Positions 38,440 to 50,749 of a stretch of 64,000 nucleotides of DNA are shown piece by piece. Below the pieces are notes generated by a model. It ran no database searches and was not told where the DNA came from. It saw only the letters and a list, made by a program, of their open reading frames with translations. The stretch covers positions 81,761,760 to 81,825,759 of the forward strand of contig CM043948.1 of the NCBI GenBank assembly GCA_014529385.2, read 5' to 3'. Source of the stretch: Adiantum capillus-veneris. Taxonomy: Eukaryota; Streptophyta; Polypodiopsida; Polypodiales; Pteridaceae. The position numbers and the translations under genes are program-made. The first letter of the stretch is position 1. Every line of letters starts with the position of its first letter.

Positions 38440-38977
38440 GAAGTGCCATGCCCTAAGGACATGATCAATACACAAAGGAAAGCAAGCCCAAAGCTTTGTG
38501 AAAAGCTTCAAACTTCTCATGAGGCAATTCCTTTGTGAATAGATCTACAACGTTGTCCTCTGTCGACACATAAACCAAGCTGATCTCTCATGCTGGGAGT
38601 CTCTCCTTGACATAGTGATAATGCACCTCAATTTTCTTTATGCCAGCATGAAAAATTGGGTTCCTCGCAACTGCCAATGCACTCTGACTGTCAGTGTAGA
38701 TGATGTTGATAGTATCCTATCTAACACCCAATCATCCATAAGGTGCTTGAGCCATACGCACTGAGTCGTAGCTGTGAAGACTATCCTATATTGAGCTTCA
38801 CAATGGGACATGGCCACAGTGCTTAACCATGATATGCATGAACTGCCAAGCATGAAACAAAAACCACTTGTGGACACTCGAGTATCATAACAATCAGCCC
38901 AATTTGAGTCCAAAGAAGCATGCAAATTTGGCAAAAATGATCCCCCTTGGGATAAAACAACCCAGGATGTAAAGTGT
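38440..38977 (-). pseudogene. Older copia RNase H, cut by a second copia element
   Basis: The minus strand reads SNWADCYDTRVSTSGFCFML then ISWLSTVAMSHCEAQY and VWLKHLMDD, the copia RNase H pattern (DWAG...TRRSTSG..., SSCEAEY). The upstream part of the same ORF resumes at 52045. Left of 38640 the terminal RNase H region continues with changes. Confidence 0.8.
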
Positions 38978-39181
38978 TGTGGGGATCAGGGATCCCGTGC
39001 GGTGAGTGCAAGAGGGGGAAGGAGAGAAGGAGGGAAGGAGATGAAGCACAACACAGTAGGGTTTGGGTTAGTGGAGTAGAAAGTGAGAGTTGTATTACTC
39101 TCACTTTCTCTCCCTATATTCATTAAGAAGAAAAGTCAAATAGGGGGTGGTTCCCATGGCCACCTGGCCTACAGTCCAACA
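38978..39181 (-). repeat. Inserted copia 3' LTR (204 bp)
   Basis: On the plus strand TGTGGGGATC...GTCCAACA. It is highly similar to 51849-52044, differing by a few substitutions and an 11-base indel in the GGAAGGAGAGAAGG-rich part. The left flank AGTGT compares with AGTGC at the other end, giving a 5-bp target duplication with one change. Confidence 0.87.
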
Positions 39182-39229
39182 ACCTTCCACTTGAAGGTCA
39201 TGGTGGCCAATAGTTAGTCTATACAAAGT

Positions 39230-39800
39230 CGATGAAGCATCACCTAAGCTTCAGCCTACACCCATAAGTTCTATGCAGTGTGTAAATCGCTCCGAGGCTA
39301 GGCTCTTCGTGAGAGCATCTGCAGGGTTGTCATTGGTGTGAACCTTGACAAGCTCAATACGCTTGCGAGCCAATACATCTTGTATGGCATGGTATCTGAC
39401 CTCTATGTGTTTTGACTTTGAGTGAAACACCAGATTCTTTGCTAAATCAATGGCACTATGATTATCACAATGCAGTACTCGAACCTCGTGATTGCACAAA
39501 TCTCCCACTAAAACGAGCTAACCATATGGCTTCCTTGCTGGCATTAGACGCAGCAACATACTCTGTCTGAGTGGTAGATGAAGGAAGACGTGCAGTCTTG
39601 GATACATGATCTCCAAGAGATAGCCGCACCAGCAAACATGAACACGTAGCCAGATGTAGATCTTCTATTATCCACACAACCCGCATAGTCCGCATCCGTG
39701 TAACCCACAATAGATGCATCGCTATTTCTGAAGCCTAAAAACTTGCTAGTTGTATCCTTCAGGTATCTGAGGATTTCTTCACTTCTTCCCAATGCTTCTT
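39230..39800 (-). pseudogene. Inserted copia RNase H
   Basis: The minus strand gives IVGYTDADYAGCVDNRRSTS then GYVFMFAGAAISW (39620-39720) and, after a frameshift, VLHCDNHSAIDLAKNLVFHS with KHIEVRYHAIQDVL (39250-39480), the end of copia Pol. Frameshifts at about 39490-39620. Confidence 0.85.
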
Positions 39801-41047
39801 GCCAGGGTTTGACATGTACCTACTAACCACTCCCACTGCATGTGCAATGTCTGGTCTTGTGGCTACCATAGCGTACATTAAACTGCCAACTGCTGAAGAA
39901 TATGGCATTTTTGTCATTTCCTCTTTCTTAGCATCTGTCTTGGGTTGCTGAGTTTTAAGTATGCTTGCATTGGGGTACTCAATGACTTCCCCCCCTACAT
40001 ACTAAAACGTTGCAAGACCTTGTGGGGGGATGTACTTTTCTTTAGACAATTCAAGAATTCCACGTTGCCTATCTCTCTGATGCGCATACCAAGAAAGTGA
40101 TTGGCATTTCCCAAGTCTTTCATGGAAAATTGAGTGCTTAGCATCCCTTTCAACTAATTGATCTCATCAATTGATTTCCGTGCGATGAGCATATTATCTA
40201 CATACAAGATCAAGATGATTAAAAAACCATTGTTCAACTTTCTTGTGTATAAGTAATGATCCTCTTGACTCCTTATGCAACCCTGAGACTACATGAATTT
40301 GTCAAATTTTTGGTACCATTGCCTTGAACCTTGCTTGAGGCCATAGAGTGCCTTTTTAAGTCTACAAACCAATTATGCCCTTGTTGGCTTTTGAGTTTCA
40401 CATACAAAACCCTCTGGCTATTTCATGTCGACATCTTCATCTAGATCCTCGTGAAGAAATGTTGTTTTCACGTCCATTTGGACAAGCTCCATGTCCTGGA
40501 TAGCAACCAAACCAAGCACGGTGCGAAGCGTAGTCATCTTGACTACTGGAGAGAAAATATCGTCAAAATCCACACCTTTTTACTACTTGAAACCTTTGGC
40601 TACTAGGCGAGACTTGTACCTAGACTCGAGATCTTTTGTTGTATACTTCTTGTATACCCACTTGCAAGGTAAATCATGTTTCCCCTGTGGTAGTTCAACC
40701 AGATGCCATGTCTCATTAGCCACAATCGAAGTGTATTCTAATTACATAGCCTGCTCCCACTTAACGCTATCATCCATCTGTATAGTTTCTTTGTAGCAGG
40801 TTGTCTCTCCAACATCAGTGACCAAAATGTGGTGTATACCAGGCTCAAACGCTCGGGCACACATGATACTCTCTCAGAGCGTCTCGGTGCCTAACTGCTG
40901 GACTCTACTCCCTCTAGAGCAATAGTAGTATCTTGCACTTGAATATTAGGTGCATCACTACTAAATTGAGTTGATTTGGAGGCTACATCCTCATATCAAA
41001 TGCGTATGTACTCAATTTATATAATGGGCTTCTTGTGAATCTTTGAT
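39801..41047 (-). pseudogene. Inserted copia reverse transcriptase, heavily decayed
   Basis: Recognisable parts on the minus strand are LKKALYGLKQGSRQWYQKF (about 40280-40360) and the catalytic box, which reads YVDNM (40190-40204) instead of YVDDM. Many stops and frameshifts interrupt the rest. RT activity is not possible. Confidence 0.78.
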
Positions 41048-41800
41048 TCATTGAAAATCACGTGTGAGTTGTGAATGACTTTGCGGGATTCTGGGTGCAA
41101 GAGACGATAGCCCATCTATCCATCTGCACCATAGCCAATAAAAATGCATTTGTGTGACCTGGGATCTAACTTGCGACGAAGTTCTTGGGCACATGTGTAT
41201 ATGCCTCACATCTAAACACACATAAATTCTCATAGCTTTGTGTTTTCCCAATCCATAACCCCTCTAGAATCTTGAAATTTAAAGGAGAGCTAGGTGACCT
41301 ATTCATAATGTGCACTGATGTCTGAACAGCTTCCCCCCAAAACTCTGAAGTAAATTTCGCCATAAAAATCATAGAGATAACTTGCTCTTGAATTGTGTGA
41401 TTCATTCTTTTAGTTATCCCAATTTGTGCAAGTGTGATGGAGCAGTAAACTTCCTACGAATGCCTCTTTGATTGCAAAAAACCTTGAACTTCGTGGAGAC
41501 ATATTCTCCACCATTGTCCGTGCGAAAAGCTTTGAGCTTTTTCGTTGATTGGTTCTCAACCATGGCGAGGAATTTTTGGAATGTAGAAAAGACTTCTTCC
41601 TTACACTTAACGAGAAACACCCACACCTTTGTGGTAGAATCATCTATAAACATGAGAAAGTAGGTTGCCCCCCCTAGAGTTTTATGTGTCATTGGACCAC
41701 ACAAATCACTGTGCACTAAGTCTAGGGGTTCGCATTGTTTCTTATTCAATGGAAAAGATGTCAACCTGATCTGTTTGCCGTATAGACAATGCTCTCACAA
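41048..41800 (-). pseudogene. Inserted copia integrase
   Basis: The core reads DLVHSDLCGPMTHKTLGGAT, FLMFIDDSTTKVWVFLVK and LKAFRTDNGGEYVSTKFKVF (the two Asp), then, after a frameshift, MNHTIQEQVISMIF and FWGEAVQTSVHIMNRSPSS. The ORFs overlap near 41405. It is clearly copia but interrupted. Confidence 0.85.
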
Positions 41801-42016
41801 AGAAAAAATCCGTGTAATCTAACACAGGTAAGTAGCCAAAACGTTGAAGTGTTTTCATTCCCTTCTGGCTATATACCCTAGCCGGCTATGCCACAACTCA
41901 ATACATGGTAGCTCGGCAACATAGATAGAGTGTTCGTTGACACTCGATACAAACATAGAGTACACGGATCCATTTTTACAACCTTTCATCATGACAAGTT
42001 TGTTCTTGCGGATTAG

Positions 42017-42298
42017 CTAAGAACTATTAACAAATACTATAGTGTAACCAAGGTCATCCAATTGCCCTATGGAAAGCAAACTCTTTGTAAGCTTGGGCTG
42101 TACAAAAGTAGTGTCGTTATGCATCTGAAGCTTCACATCCCCAATGCCAATAATTTCAAGCTCATAGGAATCACCAAGCTTGATTATGCCCTGCATGGAT
42201 GCATAAGAGGAAAACCAATCTCTATACCGTGTGACATGAAAACTTGCACAAAAAACAAGAATCCAATTCTGTGCATACCCCTCATCCTGTGCAACCAA
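42017..42298 (-). pseudogene. Inserted copia protease / pre-integrase
   Basis: WILVFCASFHVTRYRDWFSS stands where WILDSGASFHVTPHRDWF is usual, so the catalytic D-S-G has become V-F-C. KLTKSLLSIGQLDDLGYTIV follows. The protease is dead. Confidence 0.85.
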
Positions 42299-43493
42299 AG
42301 CATTCTAGAGTGAGATTCGAAGTGAAAATGAGAACATCTGAGGGATGTGTTGTCACCTTTGCATGAATCATTGATGGCATGACATTCATCATTGGAGGAG
42401 GAGCATCCTCTACTGCATTGGTAGGCATGGGAGACTCAACCACGTTGATCTCCTCAATCTTTATCGTACTTTTGTCTTTGCCAAAATTATCTTTTTGCAT
42501 GTTTTTCTGGTCTCTTAAGAAACTGCAACAATCCTTTTTGTAATGACCCTTTTTATGGCAATAGTAACACTCAACATTTTTGGCACCGCGCTCTCTACTA
42601 GAGTTCTTGTTTCTGCTTGGACTACGAGGATTTTTCTCTCTACTTTTTCTTTTGTTTTTGTTCTTGTCACGGCCTCTTTGCTTCATTGAACTGCCATCCA
42701 TATATGCATCTCCATGACTAGCATCTTCAAGAGATTTATTCCAAATCTCTTCAGTGAGCAACACATTTGTGACATCATTGAACACTAACTTGCCATTGGG
42801 AGTTGAATTGCTAATGGTTGTGCAAAATATGTCCCATGAACTGGGTAGAGAGCATAATAGAAAAATAGACTTGAGTTCGTCGTCAAACTGACTAAAGGTC
42901 TGAGATGTCAACTGACTGAACAAGGAATTGAACTCATTTAAGTGTGCAGAAATTGTGCTGACTTCTTTCATGTTGAGCTTCATAAGATTTTTCATGAAAA
43001 AAACTTTGTTGGATGCACTTTTGCTCTCCCATGCTGAACATTAGCTATCTCATAGAGCCTTGGTTGTTGTCTTCCCTATGATAGTGAAGAACACTGACTC
43101 GAATAGATGTAAATGTATCGTAGCCATGGCTTTTGCATCCAAAAGCTCCCACTGAGCCTGCGTATAGACATCACCCTTTGCGTGCTCATTCAGTGGTTTT
43201 GATAGACCTTTGTTAGTCAAAACATCCTTCATGCTCTCTTTCCACATGGTGAAGTTGCTCCCATCAAACTTGCGGATGAAATATTCCTCCTTTTTTGAAG
43301 AAGAATCCATCACTGACAAGAGGGTTTGAGAGGTGCCAAACCATGGTGAGAAGCTGCAGGAATTTGGGCAGATTAACCTTTGTATTGAGAGCAAAATCTC
43401 AACCGAAATAGGCTCAAAAGTGCTAACAATGAAAGTCACGACTCGCAGGAAAAATTCGGAAGAGTCTCCTTTGTATGAGGAGTCAAAACTCAA
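42282..43493 (-). pseudogene. Inserted copia Gag with CCHC knuckle
   Basis: The start MDSSSKKEEYFIRKFDGSNF (ATG at about 43311) followed by TMWKESMKDVLTNKGL is typical copia Gag. A stop/frameshift near 43050 separates it from the second half (42282-42995), which has FLLCSLPSSWDIFCTTISN and the perfect knuckle CYYCHKKGHYKKDC at about 42535-42575. Confidence 0.87.
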
Positions 43494-44801
43494 CTAAAAA
43501 ACGCACAGAATGTGCCAATTGCACTAACTAGGCATGTAAAAAAAAATGTCAGTGTCATCGTCAATCGACTACCATACACGGCGTCAAGCATAAGATCCCA
43601 TAAGATACATCTCCTATGGCAAGGATACATAGTGGGGAACTCTAGCCACCTGTATCACTGAAGGTGTCTCAACATTTGAGAACACCCCAGCTCAAGGAAA
43701 ACCTCTTGCTATCGATCCTCCAGAGGCTATGCACACTCAAAGACACTAGCCGCAGTCTGAGAAAGGGCTCTTCCAAAACTGAGTCTTAGAAACAGCCGAG
43801 AAAACTGCTAAATAGCCAAAGAATGGCTCCACACGTAATAGCATGGGCAGTGTCCGCAACTCAATGTACATGAATGACCGCGTTGAAACAGGTGCCAAGA
43901 ACTATTGTGTGCAGTAAAAAGTATCCTTGTGGGAATATCTGCTCCCAAAAGAGCTCAATAGCACAATGGTGTGCTAAAACAAAAATGCATTTTAAATTGC
44001 TGTTAAAATGACTTCCAAAATTGCCTAAAAGGCGATGTGCTTGTAAGTTTATGGAAACCTGGAGAAACTGTGCGTAAACGGGCTCAAAAGCCCCCTGTAA
44101 CGTGCGTGTCGGTGTCGGTATGGGAATGTCGGTGTCAATTTCCGCTGCTCGACAAAAATATGCTAGCCAAATAGTTGCCAAAGAAGTTGAAGCTGAAACT
44201 ATGTTGCAGAGCAAAATCGATGCCTATCGGTGCGCTTAGTGCCGATTCTAGGTGTCACTCCTTTGTGGTATAGGCACCTCACCCGTGCATGTCGCAAGCG
44301 CAGCCATCTAAGGAAAATGCTCGTCCCCGAGAACGCTCGTGTCAGGGTCGGATGTCAAAAATTCGGCGTGCAATGAGAGGTGTCGACAATTCCAAGTAGC
44401 AAGAACGGTGCCAACATCTGTGTCAGAACGGCTAATCGCCGATGTCGAGGCCGCCTCCGGACGGGAGTCTCCAATGCTGAGACAAGATGTCAAAGTCGCA
44501 AATCCATGCTCTCACTCTCTCTCATATGCTCTCTCTCTCTCTCTTTCAATCTCTCTTCTCTCTCTCGCTATCTCTCCACAACTCGCTCTCTTACGATGGG
44601 AATCTCTCTCTCTCACAGCTCTCAAGCTTTAGGCGGAGAGTCGAGGCCGGATGGTCGAAAGCGGTGTTGGGTTGTCAAGAGCTTGTGGTGGGAACGGATC
44701 CTTGCATACAAACTAGAGTGCTTCGTCAGCCTGTATAACCGGAAGTGGATAACAAACTTGTATACAGAGTATAGATTCGTAAAGAAGATTGTCGAAATGA
44801 A

Positions 44802-44835
<34 letters not shown>

Positions 44836-45009
44836 ACTTATTTGTTTTGCACAAATCTTCTTACGCCAAGTGAGTGTAAGTGACTGAAACGATTTGATGA
44901 AAATAGTATGTTAAAAAGTTGAGGAATTAAGAACGGAACTTTGAATGTAGCATGCAATGATTTCTTTACAATGAAATGGACAAATCTTCTGTGGAGAAGA
45001 GGAGGAGGA
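43494..45009. other. Inserted copia leader, left part; CT/GA tracts
   Basis: No gene is supported. CT-rich runs occur at 44505-44620 and a GA repeat at about 44803-44834. The junction with the Helitron cannot be placed exactly. Confidence 0.5.
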
Positions 45010-45432
45010 CTATATCGGTAAGATGCTCTTTAGAGTTGTGTGTGTGGGAAACTGGTTGACAAAAAAATAGCGCGAAACGAATTTTTTAGCTGACTGAAGG
45101 TGGCTGGGGACCACATTAGAGTAATTTAATTCTATAGTCTCGAGTAGGCCGAGCACGTCCGCAATCTGAACGAACAACATACAATGGTATTTTGTGGAGC
45201 AACCAGCTAGCACGGCGATGTCGATGGTGATTTGTCGACCGAGTGTGATGTAATGTGGATGCCATGGGGTAGGTGGCTGAACTGGCCATGGAATGAACTC
45301 ACTCCATTTATGCATGTAGTGTCTGAGCACCTGCTCTTGCAAATGTGGGTAGAGACAATATTGCAACATGTACATGGCAGTCTGAAATTCTGACTGCTGC
45401 TCAATCAGATCAACTGGAATCGGCCTACCCAT
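45010..45432 (-). CDS. Unidentified ORF next to Helitron Rep
   Basis: 140 codons with many aromatic and His residues (e.g. QYCLYPHLQEQVLRHYMHKW). It lies just downstream of the Rep region in the same orientation and may be a further Helitron segment or a captured piece. I do not recognise it. Confidence 0.35.
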   Translation of the reverse strand: MGRPIPVDLIEQQSEFQTAMYMLQYCLYPHLQEQVLRHYMHKWSEFIPWPVQPPTPWHPHYITLGRQITIDIAVLAGCSTKYHCMLFVQIADVLGLLETIELNYSNVVPSHLQSAKKFVSRYFFVNQFPTHTTLKSILPI

Positions 45433-45667
45433 TCTAAACTAAAAAGAAAAAGCATTTCAGTCAAAGAAGTTGATAAGTTGTCATGCCTGCCATAGTTTGA
45501 ATGAAAAAAAAAAAACATTGTTGTAGCCAATGACCAACGTTATGTGATAAAGACAGTGAACAAAACAATGAAATGAAATGGCAGAAGTTCACAGCTATAC
45601 CTTCTTGTTTTTTTTTAAAATTAATATTTTCTCAACCTTGGTGGATGTCCAGAACAAACGTTATAAC

Positions 45668-47399
45668 CTAATGCAGTTGTTGTCTTGTGTTGTTTAATAT
45701 AGAAATGTTGCATACTTTAGGAGGTAATAGGACAACGATGAATTGGTGACCCGCTGTATATTCATATGTGCACCCCATAGCAAAAGCAGTGTAGGGTGGT
45801 ACGGTACGACATTTCTGGCCGGGGCCTGAAGTATTGCCATCTGTGATTTTGTTCGTTGAAGACTGGGTTTGGATTTGGCTGAGCATGAAATGGAAAATCG
45901 TGTTTACATACTCTATCTCTTTGACCGTGGTAACAACTTGTACGGCACTTGTGAAGTTGTTTCCTGAGCACGAGTTGTCAGAGGCGGCTCACTTCTGGAA
46001 AAACCATAGTGCTAGTTTCTGGCGGGATGTATGCAGTTATCTCAGAAGATAGTTGCTCTTTGTCTTCTTCATGCATCCACAGTATGACATGAGCATGCAG
46101 TGATCCTCTATTTTGGACCTCATATCTAATCAAGTGGTGTTGCACACGGCCCAACACACCTTTCACAAGTATATATTTGGACATAAGCATTTGGAATTTA
46201 GTGTGGAAGGTGAGGGTGCATTCGACTGGGCAGTGTGTCCAAGTGAAGGAGGCGTTCAAATGACGTGCAATTAGCTCGATCGTGTCAACCTCAGGCCATC
46301 TTGTGTCTGTGACCTCATCGGCAGTGAAAGTCACGAAGAAATCAGGCATTCCCCATTCATCCACCATTGCTATCAAGTCCTTTAGGTTCTTGCGGTGCCA
46401 CGAGCAGGAGCCTTGTATGCTGGAAGGGGTGCTGTACCGAAGCACATGTCTCACAGTATCCTCGTCAGTTGCTGTACGATTGGCCTTCTTGTAGTTGTCA
46501 ATGTCCCTTTGCAACAAGCTCGTGTGAGTATTGTTAGCCAACATAAAAGCCTGCTTTAGTTGGTACATTATGAGCATGTATGGCTTGTACAGGGTGTAAA
46601 CGGAGAACAAAGTCGATGCACGTATCTTTACATATATACTGAAGTTGATTTTACCATCATATTGGCCTTTCCCGAAAGGGAACAGGAATGGAAATGCTGC
46701 CGCCTCTATTGTGATGTCGTTCATGGAGCTTGATGCGGCAGGCATGCCATTGGGCTTGAAAGTAACTGTTCTCTCAAGCAATTGTTGACGGCCACGGAGC
46801 TGCAGAGAAGCAAATTCGTAAGTATCGCTAGCGGTGAATGCTCTTCTCCTGGCTGGTTCAACGATGTTTTCGATGATACCAAACATCAAACTCGTGTCAA
46901 GCTGCGCTATTAGTGCAAACGGTGCGTTGTCTTGTTGGTGCTGAATGATCTTGCTCACACTATCTTGACTTAGTATGTAGAGGCCAAGCCTTTTATTTGG
47001 TCATTCAGCCATCGACATGTACTTTTGTAGTACGAAGTTGTTCTCAAGATTGAATGCAAGTATGCCTGCCACTTGTGATGTAGCTAGGTCTTGCTCTGTG
47101 AAGGTTGTTCTATGCTCTTTACTCCATGATAGCAGAGGGTTATCTAATATTGAACGTCTGTCTAGTGTACCGCGTGCAATTGTTGTCACTGTTGAGATGG
47201 CGTTGATAGATATGTCAATGACGCTCAGTAGCTGTATGTGAAGCTGATTTCCGTTCAATAATCTTCTTGTGTAGTCTGGAAGTAACGGCACACAATATCT
47301 GCGACGTGCACTTGAGTTCTCACAAGCGGAGCACAATACCCATTGTGTTTCTATTTGTGTAGCCTCTAAGCTGGATACCAGTAGACTGCTAGCAAACAT
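45668..47399 (-). pseudogene. Helitron Rep (HUH endonuclease) part of Rep-helicase
   Basis: Minus-strand frames in order are: a Cys-containing N-terminal part (47001-47399), then AAAFPFLFPFGKGQYDGKIN, VRHVLRYSTPSSIQGSCSWH and FFVTFTADEVTDTRWPEVDT. The HUH motif lies in EVQNRGSLHAHVILW (about 46080-46130). After a frameshift come CKHDFPFHAQPNPNP and LLLLWGAHMNIQ, then YYLLKY with the tyrosine pair (about 45690-45715). This is the Helitron-like N domain, which nicks and joins single strands in rolling-circle transposition. An in-frame TGA at about 47001 looks like CGA changed. No helicase domain is seen; ends are not resolved. Confidence 0.85.
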
Positions 47400-48626
47400 T
47401 GCAACCGATGTCTCGTCTGGGGCTCGAGTACAATGAAAAGAGGCACTTCTTTGGATGAAAACTACACCACAAACAAAGCATATGCTTAAAGGTCTGAATG
47501 TCGTTGCTATTTCTGAACTCCATCGGTGTACTAAATTGACGATATCAATTCATGATTGTGAGCATGGTAGAAATCTAGCCTTCTTCTTGATTGAAATGCG
47601 ATGTCTCGCTTTCGATCTGCTGAGGTGTATCCTACGCTTTCGGTGATGGTCCATTGAAGGCTTCAGTCGGACTCAATCTTAATGGTTCAATGCGATCAGA
47701 ACCTTGTGATATTTAGTTACTATTCACGGCAAAGCAACGGACAGTTCAAGCGTTTGAAACAACTATGTACGTGGTGCTGGATTGCGCTGTTGTGGGGTTT
47801 CGGATTGAGAAGAGGCAAGCAGTTGCTGATGTCTTGAATGTCCCTTGCAAAGAATAAGTACAAAGCGTTAGAAAAGTAATAGCACAATGTTTAAGGTTGT
47901 GAGAGTAATCTCATTATTTGTATGTGTTCTTTTTCTCTTATGTTACAGAAAAAAAAGAAAACGTGCTGGTGTCCATGCACGGGGGAGTTTGCACAGTCCT
48001 CCCCAATTTCTATAGTACGAGGGAACGTGCCATTCCCACGGCAGCATGCAATTTTCGGTGTGTTCCTTTTTACTGTGTCCTCAGCGTTCAAGATTAAAAT
48101 GTGGCACTTTGTACTCACCGCACGCTGGAATATGTCGCCGTTGCAAATGTAGAGGAGTTGTGTCCAAGTTTCTCTTGATCTGTCTGCAATGAAACACGGT
48201 AGAGTTAGGCCATAAGTAGTTGCGCCTGCAGAAACGAGTTGAGTAAGGTAGTTGAAGGTGGACATACACACATAGCTGCTGTAATTGCTAGTGAGACCCC
48301 TTTATCCTCAGCAAGCAAACAATTAGAGCTGATAAGAGGGATTTGCTAGTAGTGTTGTGCGCTGTGACTAGCCTTGGTCTGCTAACGCCATCTATGTACT
48401 CCATGGCCCTCAAGGTCCTCCAACTACTCCTACCGACAACATGCAGTAGATCGTATTGCACCAACGCTACTACCACACCCTGCATCATCGCCACAAACCC
48501 TGGAGCATTAAATTTTCGAGAGATGAATAGTGCAAAGGGGGACAACAAATTGCGCAAGATCTGATTGGAAAAGCCAACAACGATAATCACCTACACTTGC
48601 ATGTTCACGGCTACTCTACAACAGGA
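47400..48626. other. No recognised gene (Helitron 5' side)
   Basis: Short ORFs on both strands (for example 47891-48271 minus) show no recognised motif. The stretch separates Helitron Rep from the tandem repeats and captured gene pieces. Confidence 0.45.
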
Positions 48627-48985
48627 GCGCAAGAAGTGGATTTCGAGAGTATTGCTCTTTGTCGAGTTGCAGGCCTGAACTAAAGAACGCAAGAAGCAGA
48701 TTTCGAGAGTATTGCTCTTTGTCGAGTTGCAGGCCCGGACTAGCTCTGTGACACCTTGATTTGTAGAGCCTCTTTGTCATCCCAATCCCCTTACCGGCTT
48801 TTGAGCATCTTGACATTGTTTATGAAACGAAATCTAACTCTGTGGCACCTTGATGAGACGTGTGTTTTATTTCAGGCCCGGACTAGCTCTGTGACACCTT
48901 GATTTATAGAGCCTCTTTGTCATCCCAATCCCCTTACCGGCTTTTGAGCATCTTGACATTGCTTACGAAATCAAATCTAGCTCTC
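48627..48985. repeat. Two families of direct repeats
   Basis: Unit A (about 56 bp, containing TTTCGAGAGTATTGCTCTTT) occurs at 48627-48682 and 48686-48742. Unit B (about 108 bp, starting GGCCCGGACTAGCTCTGTGA) occurs at 48732-48840 and 48875-48985. Spacing and size do not fit CRISPR. Confidence 0.85.
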
Positions 48986-49047
48986 CAGTGTGCTTACCGC
49001 CGCAGAACCATGAACGGCGCTTAGCTATCACAGAAGCTTGAGAAAGT

Positions 49048-49672
49048 ATGGCACTATGCAAACTTGGTGCAAAAACTGCTAGACGGAAAACTCCAAAATG
49101 CACACGCCTCGATGAAGAGGCATCAGGTATTGCCATAAGTCTGCAAGCTGTGAAGCAAACTCTCATTCCCTTTCTATGGCCTTCTACACAGTCACACAAT
49201 CTTAATAACGAGCTCGACACTGCAGTCGCTGAGCTAAACTCTCTTGTAAATCGTATCACACTTGTTTTTGCCTCCCTTGCCAAGCTCCCCTCTGATGTTG
49301 TGTTCACTGATGAAGCTCCCATCACCAAAATAGGCTTGGAGCGAGCTAGCAAGGTTTTGCAATTTATCACAGGATTAGCCAGTTTTAGGGCACCATGGCT
49401 CTGTCTAGTGGGTATAGTGGGCCAAGGTGGGCTCGGCAAAGAGACGCTCTTGGCTCACATTTTAGAAGAGCTGCAACAATCGCAATGTGCATTCAATCAT
49501 GTGGCACATGTGGAATTTGTGAATGAAAGCCGGGGAAAGAAAAATTGAAAGAAAGGTTGGAAACTCTACAAACATCAGGAGCATCTGTATGCATCGCCAT
49601 CGACAATGTCTGGAGAGCACAAGACTTGGAAGATCTGCTTCTTGCAAGATTTGCAACTCTTCTGCCATCACT
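49048..49672 (+). pseudogene. NB-ARC (NLR resistance protein) fragment
   Basis: The frame from 49048 has a helical N-terminal part and the P-loop LCLVGIVGQGGLGKETLL (about 49405-49455), with Glu in the last P-loop position where Ser/Thr is expected. After a frameshift at about 49545, KLKERLETLQTSGASVCIAI continues with DNVW (kinase 2) and LHICIIITS (RNBS-B) to a TGA at about 49697 where Arg (CGA) is usual. No LRR follows. NLRs are ATP-switching immune receptors; this is a dead internal piece lying opposite in orientation to Helitron Rep, most simply a captured fragment. Confidence 0.8.
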
Positions 49673-50356
49673 CCATATTTGCATCATAATCACATCATGA
49701 GCGACGAGTACAGTGGACATGCTGAGTTCTCACTGAGGGGAAATCCTCAGGTTCTGACATTCAAGCACCATATCTGCAGAGCCACGTGCATTCAAAAAAG
49801 AGGGGATTCCCCTTTGACTGCATCGTATCAATAGGGGTATTTTCCATGTATGTGGCAACGAGATCAACAAACATCTTGCATTTGATATATGATGATTGCC
49901 TCAGACAAACAAATTACCCATAGCTGCTGAGAAAATCGATCTCGCAAATACACAGCAGCACACTGGGAGTTCATGTTAAGGCTGATCAGAGTCACCCACG
50001 AGCATAAGTGAAGTGGTGTGACTTAACTTTCCACATTTGAGCAACAGAGACCAACATTAAATCTCAGAAAAGCAACACACATACATACTTTGGAACTTGC
50101 ATACACGTTATTGTATGCACAAAGACTCACAAGCATCCAGCCATATCCAAACTTGTCAAAAACGACGACGTCTCGTGATGAATCAGATGTATCCAATGCA
50201 AAATTGCTCAAGAGATTTTACAACAGACTTGTAGGCAGTCAATTTCGCTGCCAGATCTGTTGCTTAGCTATTAAGGCCTCTTTTCTTGGTTTTAGTCATA
50301 ATTTTGTAAGGTTGTAAGACACTGAAACAGATAAAGTCATATCCACGTTCTCTAGG

Positions 50357-50535
50357 GGGAAAGGGAAATTTCCTTATGTGGTAAGGCTACACCCGGATGA
50401 CAATAAACAATCTATTTTACTGGCTGGAATGAGTGACAAGAAGATAGTCCAGTGGGATTTAAACACAGGGGAGATCGTGCAGGAGTACAATGACCATCTC
50501 GGTGCTGTCAATACCATCACTTTTGTAGATGACAT
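50357..50535 (+). pseudogene. PRP17/CDC40 splicing factor WD40 exon fragment
   Basis: The frame reads [40 protein letters not shown] and [13 protein letters not shown]. This is the well-conserved WD40 segment of PRP17, a spliceosomal step-2 factor. Only about 58 codons are present, without the flanking WD repeats, so it is a single captured exon. Confidence 0.87.
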
Positions 50536-50544
50536 CATTACGTG

Positions 50545-50749
50545 TGTAAGAGTTTGGGTCTCAAGGTCAGAGATGGTACCACATGCTTTGAAGAGGCTCA
50601 CGAACGTGTACGCATCAGGTTCAAAGCCATCCTCCAGCATGCATTCATGCATACGGAGGGCATCATAAGCGTGTCCGTAATCAGATAAACCTGAGATGAT
50701 CGCAGTCCAAGAAAATACCGTTCTCTGAGACAGAGAATCGATTGTGGAT

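Noticed and set aside
45978-46958. Stand-alone bacterial or viral Rep protein
   Set aside because: The surrounding FPFLFPFGKG, EVQNRGSLHAH and WGAHMNIQ segments are those of eukaryotic Helitrons.
48627-48985. Possible CRISPR-like array
   Set aside because: Only two copies per unit, units too long, no spacers of equal length, and the sequence is eukaryotic.
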